The notes beneath the pieces were generated by a model. That model did no database searches, was not told the DNA's origin, and worked only from the letters and a program-made list of their open reading frames with translations. A DNA stretch of 64,000 bases from Humulus lupulus. Its lineage: Eukaryota > Streptophyta > Magnoliopsida > Rosales > Cannabaceae. A program made the position numbers and the translations under genes. Positions 35,083 to 47,211 of this stretch are shown here, piece after piece (position 1 is the stretch's first letter; each line of letters starts with the position of its first letter). The stretch is taken from the NCBI RefSeq assembly GCF_963169125.1, contig NC_084800.1, positions 142,100,397 through 142,164,396 of the forward strand, read 5' to 3'.

Positions 35083-36743
35083 GTTACTCACTCCCAAAGG
35101 ATTGCTTCCCACTCCCAAGGATCGACCAGTTGGTCGATGCAACTGCAGGACATGAGATCCTCTCCTTCATGGATGCATACTCAAGGTACAATCAGATCAG
35201 TATGCGTCCCCCTGATGAGGATCACACTAGCTTTCGGACCGATACATGGTTATACTGTTATAAAGTAATGCCCTTCGGACTGAAAAACGCTGGTGAGACT
35301 TACCAGCGATTGGTCAACCACATGTTTAAGGAGTTGATTGGAGTAAACATGGAGGTGTACGTGGACGACATGCTAGTAAAGTTGAAAAAAGTAGAAGGAC
35401 ATGTGAAGGATTTACAAGAGTGTTTCAACGTTCTGAACAAATATCAGATGAAGTTAAATCCTCTCAAATGTTCCTTCGGAGTAGGATCAGGGAAATTTTT
35501 GGGGTTTATTGTTAATTCGAGAGGAATCGAGGCCAACCCCGACAAGATAAAAGACCTGATCGACATGAAATCGCCAATGAAAATCAAGGATATGCAAAGT
35601 TTAACTGGAAGAATTGCCGCACTAAGTAGATTCATTTCCAAGTCGACGAATAAATGCGTCCCTTTCTTCAATCTACTTAGAGGCAATAAGAAATTCGACT
35701 GGACAGGAGACTGCGAGCAGGCTTTCCAGGTCTTAAAGGCCCACATGGCACAACCTCCTGTTTTATCAAAACCCATGGACGGAGAAACTTTGTTCATTTA
35801 CCTGGCGATCACTGAATTTGCTGCCAGTGCGGTGCTAGTGTGAGAGGAAGAAGGCATACAAAAGGCGGTTTACTATGTAAGCAAGAGGTTAATCGGGGCT
35901 GAATTGAGGTATCCTCCAATCGAAAGGTTAGCCTATTGCTTGATTTTGGCCTCAAGGAAGTTACGTCCTTACTTCCAAGCCCATCCCATCACAGTCTTAA
36001 CTGACCAACCCCTTCGGCAAGTTCTGCAAAAGCCAGAGGCGGCTGGACGCTTATTAAAATGGGCAGTCGAACTCGGGCAGTTCGATATCATATATTCACT
36101 GCGAGCAGCAGTAAAAGGACAATTCTTGGCTGACCTTATCGCTGAATTCACTGAGCTCCCAGACGACGAGCAGTGCGAAGAGCCTAGTGCGCCCGAGCCA
36201 CAAGTCAAAGCTCCTTCGTGGAGGTTATTGACGGACGGATCGTCCAACGAATCTCACGCAGGAGCAGGAGTGATATTGATAACGCCAGAAGGGCATCGAT
36301 TTCACTGCGCTATTAGGTTCGATTTCACTGCATCGAACAATGAGGCCGAATATGAAGCACTCCTCGCGGGACTAATGTTAGCCAAAGACATGAATATAAA
36401 AGTGCTTGATATCTATAGTGATTCACAGCTGGTAGTGAATCAGGTCTTAGGGGAGTATCAAGCACAGGGCCTCAAAATGGTGGCCTACTTAAACAAAACT
36501 AGAGATATGTTGGCACAATTCGAGAAGTATACCCTCCAGAAAATTCCCCGAGATCAGAATTCAAACGCAGATGCTTTAGCCAAACTCGCAAGTGCAAAAT
36601 ACGCTGACACTTTGAATATAGTGCCAGTAGAAAGATTGTGCGAGCCGAGCATACGAGCAGACGAAACCAATAAGGAAATTCGGATGGAGGATACATGGAT
36701 GGCACCATATTTGGAGTATCTCACAATGGAGTACTACCAGTAG
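35083..36743 (+). pseudogene. Tat pol: reverse transcriptase, RNase H and second RNase H
   Basis: RT begins at about PKDCFPLPRIDQLVD. The catalytic FMDAYSRYNQ and YVDDMLVK (35364-35387) are present, with GETYQR in place of the usual GATYQR. The connection and first RNase H run to SAVLV, where a single TGA at 35841-35843 breaks the frame. The same frame resumes through RYPPIERLAYCL, TDQPLRQVLQKPE and FLADLIAEFTELP. The second, archaeal-type RNase H follows: LLTDGSSNESHAGAG, NEAEYEALLAGL, YSDSQLVVNQV and NADALAKLAS, all with their acidic residues. A TAG ends it at 36741-36743, before a frameshift to the integrase. Apart from these lesions the reading is well preserved. Confidence 0.93.
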
Positions 36744-36779
36744 ATAGAAACAAAGCCAGAACTCTTCAAAGATAGGTTG

Positions 36780-37927
36780 CTAGGTATATACTGGTCGATG
36801 GTGTCCTTTACCGAAGAGGATACTCTATGCCACTGCTCAGATGCATTACACCGGAAAAGGCTAAAGAGCTCATGAGGGAAGTACATGAAGGCTTATGTGG
36901 GGATCATGCTGGGGGGCATAGCTTGTCAAAATAGATTCTAAGGCAGGGTTATTTCTGGCCAACTATGAATGAAGATTCAATGGAGTTTGTGCGAAAATGC
37001 GATAAGTGTCAAAGATTTTCCAAGATCCCACGCGCAGCTCCCAACGAGTTAAAGCAGATGCAAAGTCCTTGGCCTTTTGCAGTATGGGGTATAGACTTGA
37101 TTGGATCCCTGCCAACGATAAAGGGTGGAGTAAAATATGCAGTCATAGCAGTCGACTACTTCACCAAATGGGCCGAAGCTGAGCTGCTCGCTACCATAAC
37201 GACCAAGAAAGTTCTTGACTTTGTCATCAAGAAAATTGTTTGCCGATATGGTTTGCCTCAAAAAATTGTCTCAGACAACAGCACCCAGTTTGACAATGAC
37301 TTATTCACAGACTTCTGCGAAAGACTTGGAATCGTCAAAAGCTTTTCTTCAGTCGCACACCCACAAGCAAATGGGAAAGTCGAAGCAGTGAACAAAACAC
37401 TCAAAGATACCCTGAAGAAAAGACTTGAAGATGCTAAAGGAGCATGGCCAGAACAGCTGCCTGAAGTACTCTGGTCGTATAGAACTTCTCATCGAACAGC
37501 GACAGGTCATACCCCATTTTCCTTAGCGTACGGGTATGAAGCTATGTTGCCCGTCGAGTTAGATCCCACCCCACACCCAAATTACATACGACCAGGACCA
37601 GAATAGCCAACTGATGATGGAGTCCCTAGACTCACTTGAAGAGAAACGGGAAAAAGCCCAACTCCAAGTAACTGCGTACCAGCAAAAAGTCATCCGGTAT
37701 TTTAACTCAAAGGTGAAAGAAAGAAAGTTCAACGTCGGAGATCTAGTAATTCGATGAGTTTTCTTAAACACCCGCGACCCAACTGCTGGAGTACTCGGAC
37801 CAAACTGGGAAGGACCTTACCAGACTGAGGAAGTCCTTCATCCAGGCACCTACAAGCTTGCACGCTTAAATGGAGATCTCCTTCCACGCTATTGGAACGG
37901 ATAACACCTGCGCAAGTATTACCAATA
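36780..37927 (+). pseudogene. Tat pol: integrase
   Basis: The zinc-binding HHCC part is visible around HEGLCGDHAGGH (about 36880-36920) and CDKCQRF. The core keeps Asp in WGIDLIGSLP, Asp in IVSDNSTQF and Glu in ANGKVEAVNKTL, so the DDE triad is complete. The frame ends at a TAG at 37604-37606 and a shift then recovers the tail (EEKREKAQLQVTAYQQKV, NVGDLVIR, GVLGPNWEGPYQ, GTYKLARLNGD) to 37927 with two further stops. There is no chromodomain, as expected for Tat. One premature stop (TAG?) also interrupts the N-terminal part near 36933. Confidence 0.9.
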
Positions 37928-38585
37928 AACAGTCCTTTTTAAAGGACTGGCTTGTATTACTTTTTACTTTTTACAAGTTTTTAAAAAAGGGTTAGCCATG
38001 TTGTATGGCTAATCGCTTATAAGTGTAAGATCTTTTTAAGATCACTCGTAAAGACATGTTTAGTCCATTTTTAATATGAGAATTATAAGGGACTGTGCGC
38101 AGCCAGTCATTCTTGCCAACCTTTGTAAATTTATTTTTACAAGTATTTGTTCATTATGTGTATTGTTTTGCTGTATTATAAGTGTTGCATTTCCTACTGA
38201 GCAGTAATGTTCGCACAGGTTGTGGTCAAGGCAAGTGACCAAGGACCTAAAGCTCCTCAGTCACTTGGGGGGCATATAAGGTACATCGATAGCAAAGCAT
38301 ACCAAGAGGTATGTAAACACATGAACAAAATGAGTGAAAGCATGCTACGGTACTTAGAGTATTTTTCAAAATTTATATTTTGTTAAATCAAGCCAAAGTA
38401 CTATGCTAAGTTCGATTATGCGAACAGATGTTGTAATAAAGAGAAATATTATAATATCAAAAAAACATTCTCTTACACCGCTAGTAGTACTGCTTGGATG
38501 TAATTGTTTAAAGTAAAAGGAAAGTTTGCTACCCATGTAGCAAGATTAAAAATAAAAATTCAGTCTTTACATAACGACCTGTAGG
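37928..38585. other. Untranslated region between pol and antisense gene
   Basis: No open frame of substance. It should hold the 3' ends of two convergent transcripts, the sense pol RNA and the antisense gene. Short T runs and A runs occur, but I did not assign polyadenylation signals. Confidence 0.5.
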
Positions 38586-41500
38586 TCATGTAATTAAAGA
38601 AAAGAAAAAGAACAAAAAAAAAACTTTAAGGAGCTGGGGGGCAGGAGGATCTGTTGGAGCAGTTTGGTCAGCTGCAGCTTCTCGTCCCTCCAAATCGGCG
38701 GCTGGCTGGATACTTGGGGAAGCAAGGACCCTTGCTCTTTCTTCTTCAGCAGCTAACCAAGTAGTACAATGCACTAGCTCGGCCTTCCTGGCCTTTGCTG
38801 GAAAGTAAGTGAAATCGGCACCTTGGTTGTGTTTCCAAAAGTCATAGAAACACCGAAGTGTCGCGTTCTTGTACCTCTCCAGATCCTTGGCATTGGTAAG
38901 CTTAAGCTGTTCCACTTGGATCTCAAGAACAACTATGGTCTTGTCCTTAGCGAGGTGCTCATCCTTAAGTCTCTTGACTTCACGATATTGGACTCGACTG
39001 GACTCCTGGTAATCGTCCCTCTGCTTCTTCAAAGCTGCTTGAGAAGCTTCATTCTCCGCCAACTTTGCCACCAAAGCATCCTTCTGCTGGGTGACCACCT
39101 CCAACTCCCTAGCATGCCTGGCTTCTGCAGCCTGAAGCTCCTCGATGGCTTTCGCCTGAAACTCCTCGACGGCCTTTGCCCGAGCCTGCTCGATGCTAGT
39201 ACTAGCGCGAGTACGAGCAATAGTTATAGTCAGCATTGCCTGCAGTCAAGGAATAAAAGTTAGGCTATATTACAAGAAGGAAAGATAAAGGCCAAGAGAA
39301 AGAATACTTACACTGGCCACTTCGTTAAGAGCCCTGTTAAGGATCTGATTGACCCCCACGCTCTCAGCTTCAGCCATTGCCTCCCTGCAACGGTCATGCT
39401 TCAAGATATGAGCAAGGCGATATTTAGCTGATCGCAGGGAGAGGTTCGAGAGTTTGCTCCCAGGAAGTTGTGCTTGCGGGGCCTGTTCCCTTCGGGCCGC
39501 AGGCGGGGGGTTGGCAGCAGGGGCAGTCTCCTTTTCAGCAGGAGCAGGAGGTTGGGCAGAAGGTTGGCCAGTAGGTCCATCCTTGGAAGGATCAGCTGTT
39601 CGACCCTTCTTAGCCGGGGGTGCTTTGCTTGATTTGCCATCATGCCTCCTAGCTGATTTTCGTCGAACCAGGGGGACCTCCTCTTCCTCCTAGGTCTGGT
39701 ACAGATCGAAAACATTGGGGGAAGCCATCTCTGTAGATAAAGAAAAACATGCAGGCAGTAAGACAAAAGTAGATAAAAAATCATGGCAAATCAGAAAAGA
39801 GGTCACAAAGTTTAATACTCGAGCTACAACTACTTGTCGCTACACTATTGACTCTATTAGTCATACACTCACTATGGCACGAAGAAGTCTGGCCCTAGAT
39901 TTGGAGTATACGTAAAATTGCCGTCCCCGTCAAACAAGTGACAAGGAATTGGCATGCTATTTAAAAGCAGAATAACAGTACCGTTTTTGTCTGAAGACTC
40001 ATCCAAGTCTATGACGGGCTTGGTTGCCTTTTGTTTCCCCTTCCCTTGGGGCACAGAAGGCCTCTCTGCTGAAGGGTCGCTAGTGGGTTCCCTGATTGTA
40101 ACCCCCGTTGGCCTCCTTCGGGGAGGAGGCGCTGGGGGTTGCTGCTTGGGATCCCCTTCGGCAGTGGCATCTGCCACCACGGGTCCTCTTGTTTCATGGC
40201 GAGGAGCCAGGAGGCCAGATAGCCTCAGATTTTCATCAGTGACTAGGGACTTAATGCTTTTTTCAACATCTGCCATCCTGGCCGTTGCGTTGGACCTCAA
40301 CACCATGTTTGGTGTTGGGTTTGGGCGTAACCATGGTCCTGAAAGGCACAATATACTTTAGAGAAGTGCAGAAGAGTTTGCTAAGGAAAAGTAGCGACCA
40401 GTGAAAAATGACATTTACCTCCTCGAGCGAAGGCCAGGTTGTTCATAGTCATGTCTGGCGTAAGGAAATTCTCTTGATTGTACTTCCCCACGTTGGAAAT
40501 GTGAGTAGTCTCACTCAGGAATGTTCGGTTTGTTTCCTGGTGACAAAGATGAAAGAAGCCCATCCCGCATTGTTGAGGGTTGGACTTAAATTCAAAAAGG
40601 AAGTTGACCTCGTGGGGAGTGGGCTCTGGCCATTTTTTAAGTTTATAAAGGTTATAGAGTGCGGCCAGCTTTCTATATCCATTTGGGGTAATTTGAAAGG
40701 GGGCAACACCGAAGTAGTTGGCCACCCCTTGGTAGAATGGATGTAGAGGGAGGATAGCCCCCACCTCTATGTGATACCTGGACCAAGCACTATAGGCGCC
40801 CCCAGGCAGGTTAGCTCTTTGGTCAGCTGCAGGGATTTTGAGATTAACCCCAGTAAGAGGATACTTCCTAAGATAATTGGCGAGCATCCGGGGAGTAACC
40901 TGGTTGGTAGGCGAAAGATACCACTCGACATCAGGAAGGTTTTGATGCCGAGGGCGAGCCCTAACTTGGATACGGGGGTCCGGGGCGATGTTTTCTCGAC
41001 CACTGGTCGAGGGAATCCTGGCCTGCGAATCAGGCTGGGTAGGTGAATTTGGATTGTTTTTAGAGTTTGGTTTTTTCTTTCCTGGAGACTTAGAACGGGC
41101 CATTTGAGGTGGTGATGGTTGAGGTCTAGAAGAAACTCTGGAAAATGGAATCTCGTGAACTCGGTCGGCTGGTTGTTCTTCGCCTTCAAGCAGTTGCGCA
41201 AGAAGATTGTCCTCGATGGGCCGTTCACCTCCCCACAAATTTGGCATTAAAATCTGCGAATAGAAGTATGTGGAGGTGAGGATGAAGAATTTTTGAATTT
41301 TTTTTAGAATAACGCTGGTCGAGTATAAAAGTTAAGCTTTTATACAGCAGCATTCTAACAAGAAACTAATTTTTCACACGAACAGTTTGAGAAACAGATC
41401 AAAAAGTGAAAGCAAAAAGTTTTTTGAAAAAGCTTTTTCAACTCCTTTTAGGGCGGGAAAAACTTGGTTTTTCAACTGGCATAAAAATCGAATTTTTACT

Positions 41501-41702
41501 TTGGTTTTACGTCCTAAAGTCATGATCTCAACTATCAAACTAACTCGTAACTCCTTAATGGCAGAGAAATATCATCCTATATAGTATCACCCATTAAACC
41601 CCCTATTGTCATGCATCTCAACCCAGAAACAAATGAACTCAATAGTCAATCCACAGAAGCATGCACGGCTAAAATATAAAGCATAAAAGTTCTAGACTTA
41701 CA
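38586..41702 (-). pseudogene. Antisense accessory gene of Tat element, copy 2 (five exons)
   Basis: Exons on the minus strand: exon 1 from upstream to 41702 (no ATG found, probably 5' UTR), exon 2 41253-40419, exon 3 40338-39873, exon 4 39730-39312, exon 5 39239-38586. Every junction has GT-AG sites (CTT|GTAAGT, GAG|GTAAAT, ATA|GTGAGT, AGT|GTAAGT). Introns 2-4 are 80, 142 and 72 bases. The ATG at 41245-41247 starts MPNLWGGERPIEDN. Exon 2 encodes a globular domain (VEWYLSPTNQVTPRMLANY, GAYSAWSRYHIEVGA, TPHEVNFLFEFKSN) that I judge similar to Pfam Transposase_28. Exon 3 has VTIREPTS and HLFDGDGNFTYTPNLG. Exon 4 is Pro/Ala-rich. Exon 5 is a long Glu/Ala/Arg coiled coil. Exon 4 has one in-frame TAG after DLYQT; otherwise open. 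The function is unknown. Confidence 0.8.
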
Positions 41703-41870
41703 AGAAAAAAGATCGTGGAGATTTGAGAGAGTTTTCGAGCGTTGGAGAACTCGCAGACTGAATCTTAAAACACTGGCAGACGGTCTCCAGAAGAAAATGG
41801 AAGCTCTGATTTTAGGGTTTCCTGAAAGAGTGATAGCTTGCGTAAAAAGGAAAAGAAGACTTTGGAGAGA

Positions 41871-41880
41871 CTATATATAT
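41871..41880 (-). promoter_or_regulatory. TATA-like box of antisense gene, copy 2
   Basis: The minus strand reads ATATATATAG in the same relative place as TATATAAATA in copy 1, 168 bases upstream of the exon 1 donor. It is weaker as a motif because simple TA repeats are common here. Confidence 0.45.
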
Positions 41881-42095
41881 TTTTGCCCATGGCATAAAAG
41901 GGGAGTAATAATCAGTTTCCTCTTTTTCGAGGCATGGGGAAGGGTGATAGCTGTCGAAAGATTACTTGGGAACCGAAAAGCCGTGATTAGACAAGGGTAG
42001 GTTACTTTTCCCAAGATTGCACGAATTACTTTGACAGGTTTGGTGGGGTAGTCGAAGGGTCGTTTCCTTAAAAGTTTATTTATTGCTCGTAATAA

Positions 42096-42112
42096 ATAAA
42101 CTTGGGGGCAAA
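42096..42112 (+). promoter_or_regulatory. Polypurine tract, Tat copy 2
   Basis: ATAAACTTGGGGGCAAA directly precedes the LTR start TGTTATCC. Matching copy 1 confirms the LTR boundary. Confidence 0.8.
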
Positions 42113-42716
42113 TGTTATCCAAAAAACAGGCACGAACGTGGCAAGTGATTTCTAACACGTGGCTGACACCTGGCAGAATTCTGTTCGACTATCGACCAGT
42201 AAGACATTGCAAGCACGGAGCTGAGTTTTATCACGACCAGCATGGTCATACATTCTAGATATTTCAAAGATAATCTTATAGAGATCATCATCATATCCGA
42301 GAGTATCTCCCATGATTTACTGAATATCCGATTAATTAGGAAAGAATATCTGTAACTAATTCATGTAATCTTCCTTGAGCCTATAAATAATGAGAAGATA
42401 GCTCAAGGAAAGGACTTTTGGCTTTCTAATTACTGGAGATTAGAGATTTACGAGTGAGCTAGAGCTATCACATTCGATATATTGTTTTGTTCTTCAGAGG
42501 TTGGTGAAACTCATTGAACCCTAGTTCTTTGATCACTCCTTTGAAATATTATATCAATAACAGCTCAAGTGGACGTAGCTTATTACGAGATTCTGGGGCC
42601 GAACAACTATAAATTCTTGTGTGCTTTACTATTTTTGTCATTATTCTCATTTCAACATATCTGTCTACATCAAGCATTTTTGACTCCGTGTCAGTTGACC
42701 AAAATCAGGGTCAACA
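42113..42716 (+). repeat. 3' LTR of Tat copy 2
   Basis: A 604-base LTR from TGTTATCC to GGGTCAACA. A TATA-like CTATAAATAATG lies near 42380-42392, followed by AGATAGCTCAAGG, a possible transcription start region. It is homologous along its length to 21717-22328. Confidence 0.85.
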
Positions 42717-43070
42717 GTAATACTTTCTTTAAGTGTATTAGTTAGTGATTGAGTTACATTTTGTATTCTTGAACATGAGATTCAGTAGTTTGTAATTATA
42801 TATGAAACTATTCTTGCCGATTGTTTCTTTTTCCAAAATCGATTCAATATAAGTCTTTGCAATGATTCTTTTAAAGTATCAAAACCACTTTCATATTGAT
42901 ATCAGAGCGGATTCATGATATGTGATCTCTAACTGTTTGATGTTTTGTTGCTTTGACTTTCTTTCGGGATTAGTTTAGTTTTCTAGATATTGTAATCTAT
43001 GTTTACTATTTTATCTCACCCTTTATGAGATCTATCTCTGAGAGTGTTTTTTTGTGTGTGTGCAAAAGGT
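42717..43070 (+). other. Copia leader with LTR remnant and primer-binding site
   Basis: The stretch before copia gag contains TTGATATCAGAGCGG at about 42896-42910, one or two changes from the tRNA-Met primer site TGGTATCAGAGC. Sequence before it (42717-42893) is presumably the end of the copia 5' LTR, truncated by the Tat LTR end at 42716. Confidence 0.65.
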
Positions 43071-46000
43071 ATGGACATGTTCAGAGATGGTGTTTCTATA
43101 TCTAAGCCTCTGATGCTGGAAGGGGAAAACTATCCATATTGGAAGAGAGCAATATATGAACGAGTGTTGATGGATGTGGTTGATGTGTGGAAAGCATCAA
43201 GTGTGACTAAAAATTGGGTTTAAAGGGTCAAAGCTATGAGTGAGTGGGCTGAAACTGAGATTGAAAAGGCAAATTGCAAGAAGGCAAGACTGAGAACTCC
43301 TGCAACTGATTTTGAAAATCTAATTATGGAGAAAGGTGATACAGTGGCTGATTTACATGCTAAACTGTGTGACATCTCTAATGAATCGTATGCACTAGGC
43401 GAGACATATTCCATTGCTAAACTGGCCAGGAAAGCTCTTGGGGGTTTTGCCCAAAAATTCAAGGCTAAAGTGGCTTTTATAAAGGAAGTTGGTGAGGTTG
43501 GCGATATGGATCATAATGAGCTATTTGGATCTCTACATAACTATAAGATGACCTAAGAAAGTTGGATCAAAGACAAGAAGGAGAAAGAGAAAGAAGAAGG
43601 CAGTAGCAACCTTGTTTTCATTCATAAAGAGGAGTAGGAGAAAAATGATCAGACTGAGTGTATGACCAAGGACAAGGTAGCTTTTGTCACAAAGAATAAT
43701 GCTAAATTTGTCAAGAAGAACCCAGGAAAAGGAAATCAATATGGAAAAAAGAATGTCTTTAAGAAAAATGTCATTTATAATCAGAAGCAATCATTTCCTC
43801 AAGAGAAGAAGAATATAGGAATTTAGTGATGTGAGTGTGAAAGGTATGGTCACATTCAAGTTGAGTGTGCGAATACCATGATGAAAAAGAAGGCTATTGT
43901 TGTTACTTGGAGTGACAACGATGAAAACTACAGTGACCGCTTAGACCAAATAAAGTGTGTTGTAGCATTCATGGCAAACAGTGACCAAAAAAGTGAAAGC
44001 GAAGATGATGATTCTAGTGAGTCTGAGACAGAATGCCTTGATCAACAAATTGCATACGAAAAATGTATGACCAGTGGGTGAACATGCTCAAGAAAGTAAA
44101 ATGCGTAGAGGAAAGAAATTAAGTGTCGATATCTACTAACAAGAGTCTTGAGATCAAGGTGAAAAACCTGCAAAATAAATGGATGACATCAACACATAAC
44201 TTCAGGTTCTCCGCTTTGAAGTTCTAAGGATTAAGAAGCCTAGGGAGGAAGCTAAATCATAAGGAGCTGATTGTAATTAGAGCTCTCAAGCTCTGAAGAC
44301 TCATGAAGAGAGATCTAGCAATGGGATAATGCTTCTAAGCAGAATGGGAAGGAAATAATCATTGAGGGTCCATCTTCATCGAAAATGCATCAATTAGACG
44401 CTGATACGTCAAGTAGAATAAGATCTCAAGAAGTGAAGTCACGATATAAACCTAGTAGTTTAAAGAGCACAACTGAGGTTTACTTATCTGGGAGAGTTGT
44501 GCCTGTGTGTCACTTCTGCAACAAGCATGGTCATATCCAACCAAGATGTTACAAGGTCAAATCTTATCTTCGAAAGCCTCTTGCTAGAAAAGTGGGGCTG
44601 AGACCTCATGAAAGGCTTGAGTGGAAAGCACAGGTGGAACCATTTGACATTTGTGCTAGAGAAAAATCTATCGAAGAAAAGGCTTGTGTAACTCATATAT
44701 CTCTCTCGACCTTTAAAAATAACCAGTGGTATTATGATAGTGAATGCTCTAGATACATGTCTGGCAAATAAAAATCTTCTAAAAAACTACAAAGGTATGT
44801 TAGAAAAGGTTGTTTCTTTTGGTGATGGAAATAAATGTACAATACAAGGTAGATGTGAGCTCATTATGAAAGATATACCTCTACTCGAGGATGTTTTGCA
44901 CATTGAGTTACTGAAAGCCAACCTAATTAACATTAGTCAGTTCTGCAATTCATGTTATTATATGAGTTTTTCTAACACCAATTGTTATGTGGTTTCATCT
45001 GACGGATGTTGAGTCTTGACAGGCAAAAGGTCTAGTGACAACTATTACAAGTTAGACAGTAGTATTTTCTGCCACATGACAACTCTTGAAAACTCAAAGC
45101 TATGGCGCTACAGGCTGGGGCATTTGAATTATAGAGATTTACAGAAGATAGTAAATCTCATAACAATTACAAGAGTTCTAGAGTGTAAAGTTAGTCGTAA
45201 GAAATTTTATGGTCCATGTCATCTTGGAAAGCATGTCAAATCATCTCATCCTTCCCTTAAGTATTTTTAATCTTCACGGGTGTTAGAACTTCTACATGTG
45301 GATTTAATGGGGCTTATGCAGACAGAAAGTATAAGTGAGAAGAAATATGTCATGGTGTGTTTAGATGATTGTTCAAGGTATGGGTCAACTTTATTCGAGA
45401 AAAGTAAGATACATTTGGAATTTTTCAGCCATGATTCTCAAGCATTAAAATGAAAAGTCGCGGAAGATACTAAAAGTTTATAAAGTGAGAAGTGACCGTG
45501 GACAAGAATTTGAGAATAGTCTATTTGTTGAATTTTGTGATCAGTTGGGATAGTTCATGAGTTTTTTGCACCAAAAACTCCACATCAAAATGGAGTAGTT
45601 GAGAGAGAGAATGAAACCCTTCAAGACATGGCCCGAGTAATGCTGAATGGGAAGAAGATAGCCACTCATTTTTGGGCTCAGGCAGTAAACACAACTTGCT
45701 ATATTAGCAACGATTTTCTTTGAGATCTGGCACAACTCAAACTTCATACGAACAATGGAAAGGTGAAACTCTTAATCTAGCTCATCTTCATGTTTTTGGA
45801 TGCAAATGTTACATTTTAAATGATAAGGAGCACATTGCCAAGTTTGATCCTAAAACTGATGAAGGGTTGTTTTGGGATATGCTACAAATGGTAGAGCCTG
45901 CATAGTTTATAATAAGAAAAGTCTCACTATAATGTCGTCAATAAATGTCAAATTTCATGAGTCTAAAGACAGAGAGGATAAAAGAGAAGAAGATGAAGAT

Positions 46001-47211
46001 CTAATTTTATCTGTTCCACTTGTTGTTTCATACAATCATGTTGACATGTCTATTGAGTCTCCTTCTCAGTTAATTGATTCTATGTAGGTTGATTAATTCA
46101 ATTACTCACTAGATGAGACTACAAATAGCCCAGGTTTTGAAGAAACATTTGATGAATCACAACAAGGACCCATTCATACAAAACTATATAAGAATGACCA
46201 TCCATCTTGGATTCCTAAAATTCATCCACCAACTATGAAAATTGGTGATCCCACTGAAAGACTAGTTACTCGAAGAAGAACAACAAATGAAATAAGTCAT
46301 TCTTGTTACATTTCATTGCTCGAACCTAAGAATGCAAATGAAGTTCTATTGGATGAACATTGGATATCATCTATGCAAGAATAATTGGAGCAGTTGAGGA
46401 GAAATAATGTCTAGGAACTTGTGACAAGGCTGGTTGATACAAATATTGTAGGAACAAAATGGATCTTTAAGAAAAAATTAGATGAATTTGGGAATGTGAC
46501 AAGGAATATGGCTCATATTGTAGCCCAAAGATATAATCAAGTGGAAGGCATAGACTTTGAGGAACTTTTGCACCAGTAGCAAGGCTTGAATCAATTCGAA
46601 TGCTTCTAGCTATAGCTTGTCAACTTAAAACGAAGCTTCATCATATTGACGTAAAGAATGCCTTTCTAAATGGTATTCTACACGAAGAGGTTTTTGTGGA
46701 GCAACCAACTGGTTTTAAAGACCCTCATTTTTCAAATCATGTCTACAAGCCGAAGAAATCTTTATATGGAGTAAAGAAGGCACCCTGAGGCTGGTATGAT
46801 AGGCTCACTTCATTTTTACTCAGTCATGGATTTCTGAGGGGCGGTGCCGATCAAACACGCTTCATCAAACACTTGGCCATAGGTATATTTGTTGCTCAAA
46901 TTTATGTAGATGACATAATTTTTGGACCCACTTGCCTGGATGAAATAGATTTCTTTTTTTTTGAATTAATGAAATATGAATTTGAAATGAGCATGATTGG
47001 GGACTTTATCTACTTTATCGGTTTGAAAATTAAACAAATGAAAAATGGCATTTTTATTTTAAAGTTCAAATATACATTGAATATGCTTAAAAAATTGATT
47101 CTTGAAAATTCAAAGCATACTAGGACACCAATAGGCATTACAGCTAAGCTTACAAAAGCTACCTTGTTAGTTGCAATGGGAAGTTTTATCTCTTGTTTAT
47201 CTTACCTTTGA
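43071..47211 (+). pseudogene. SIRE-like Ty1/copia gag-pol
   Basis: The gag starts MDMFRDGVSISKPLMLEG at 43071, contains GENYPYWKRAI, and has stops near 43220 and 43555. A degenerate zinc knuckle (ERYGHIQVEC) and a VVTWSDND block follow, typical of SIRE gag. A second knuckle CHFCNKHGHIQPRC is near 44508-44550. The protease has WYYDSECSRYMSG with Glu replacing Gly of the usual DSGC. GAG-pre-integrase (LWRYRLGHLNYRDLQK) and integrase (HVDLMGLMQ, SDRGQEFEN, VVERENETLQ) follow, then RT with GTKWIFKKKLDEFG, LHHIDVKNAFLNG and QIYVDDIIFGP. RT ends near 47170 and the RNase H is missing. Stops and frameshifts occur throughout, so it is dead. Confidence 0.9.

Larger units (their letters stand above)
35083..42716 (+). 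mobile_element. Tat/Retand-like Ty3/gypsy retrotransposon, copy 2 (lacks 5' part)
   Basis: From left to right: RT, RNase H, second RNase H, integrase, a non-coding stretch (37928-38585), an antisense five-exon gene (38586-41702), a spacer, polypurine tract and 3' LTR (42113-42716). Two RNase H domains and an additional antisense gene between pol and the 3' LTR are features described for Tat-lineage plant elements. gag, protease and the RT N-terminus are missing, replaced by the LTR fragment ending at 35080. Confidence 0.9.

Noticed and set aside
39454..39693. Plus-strand Gly/Ala-rich frame
   Set aside because: Complement of the Pro/Ala-rich exon 4 of the antisense gene.
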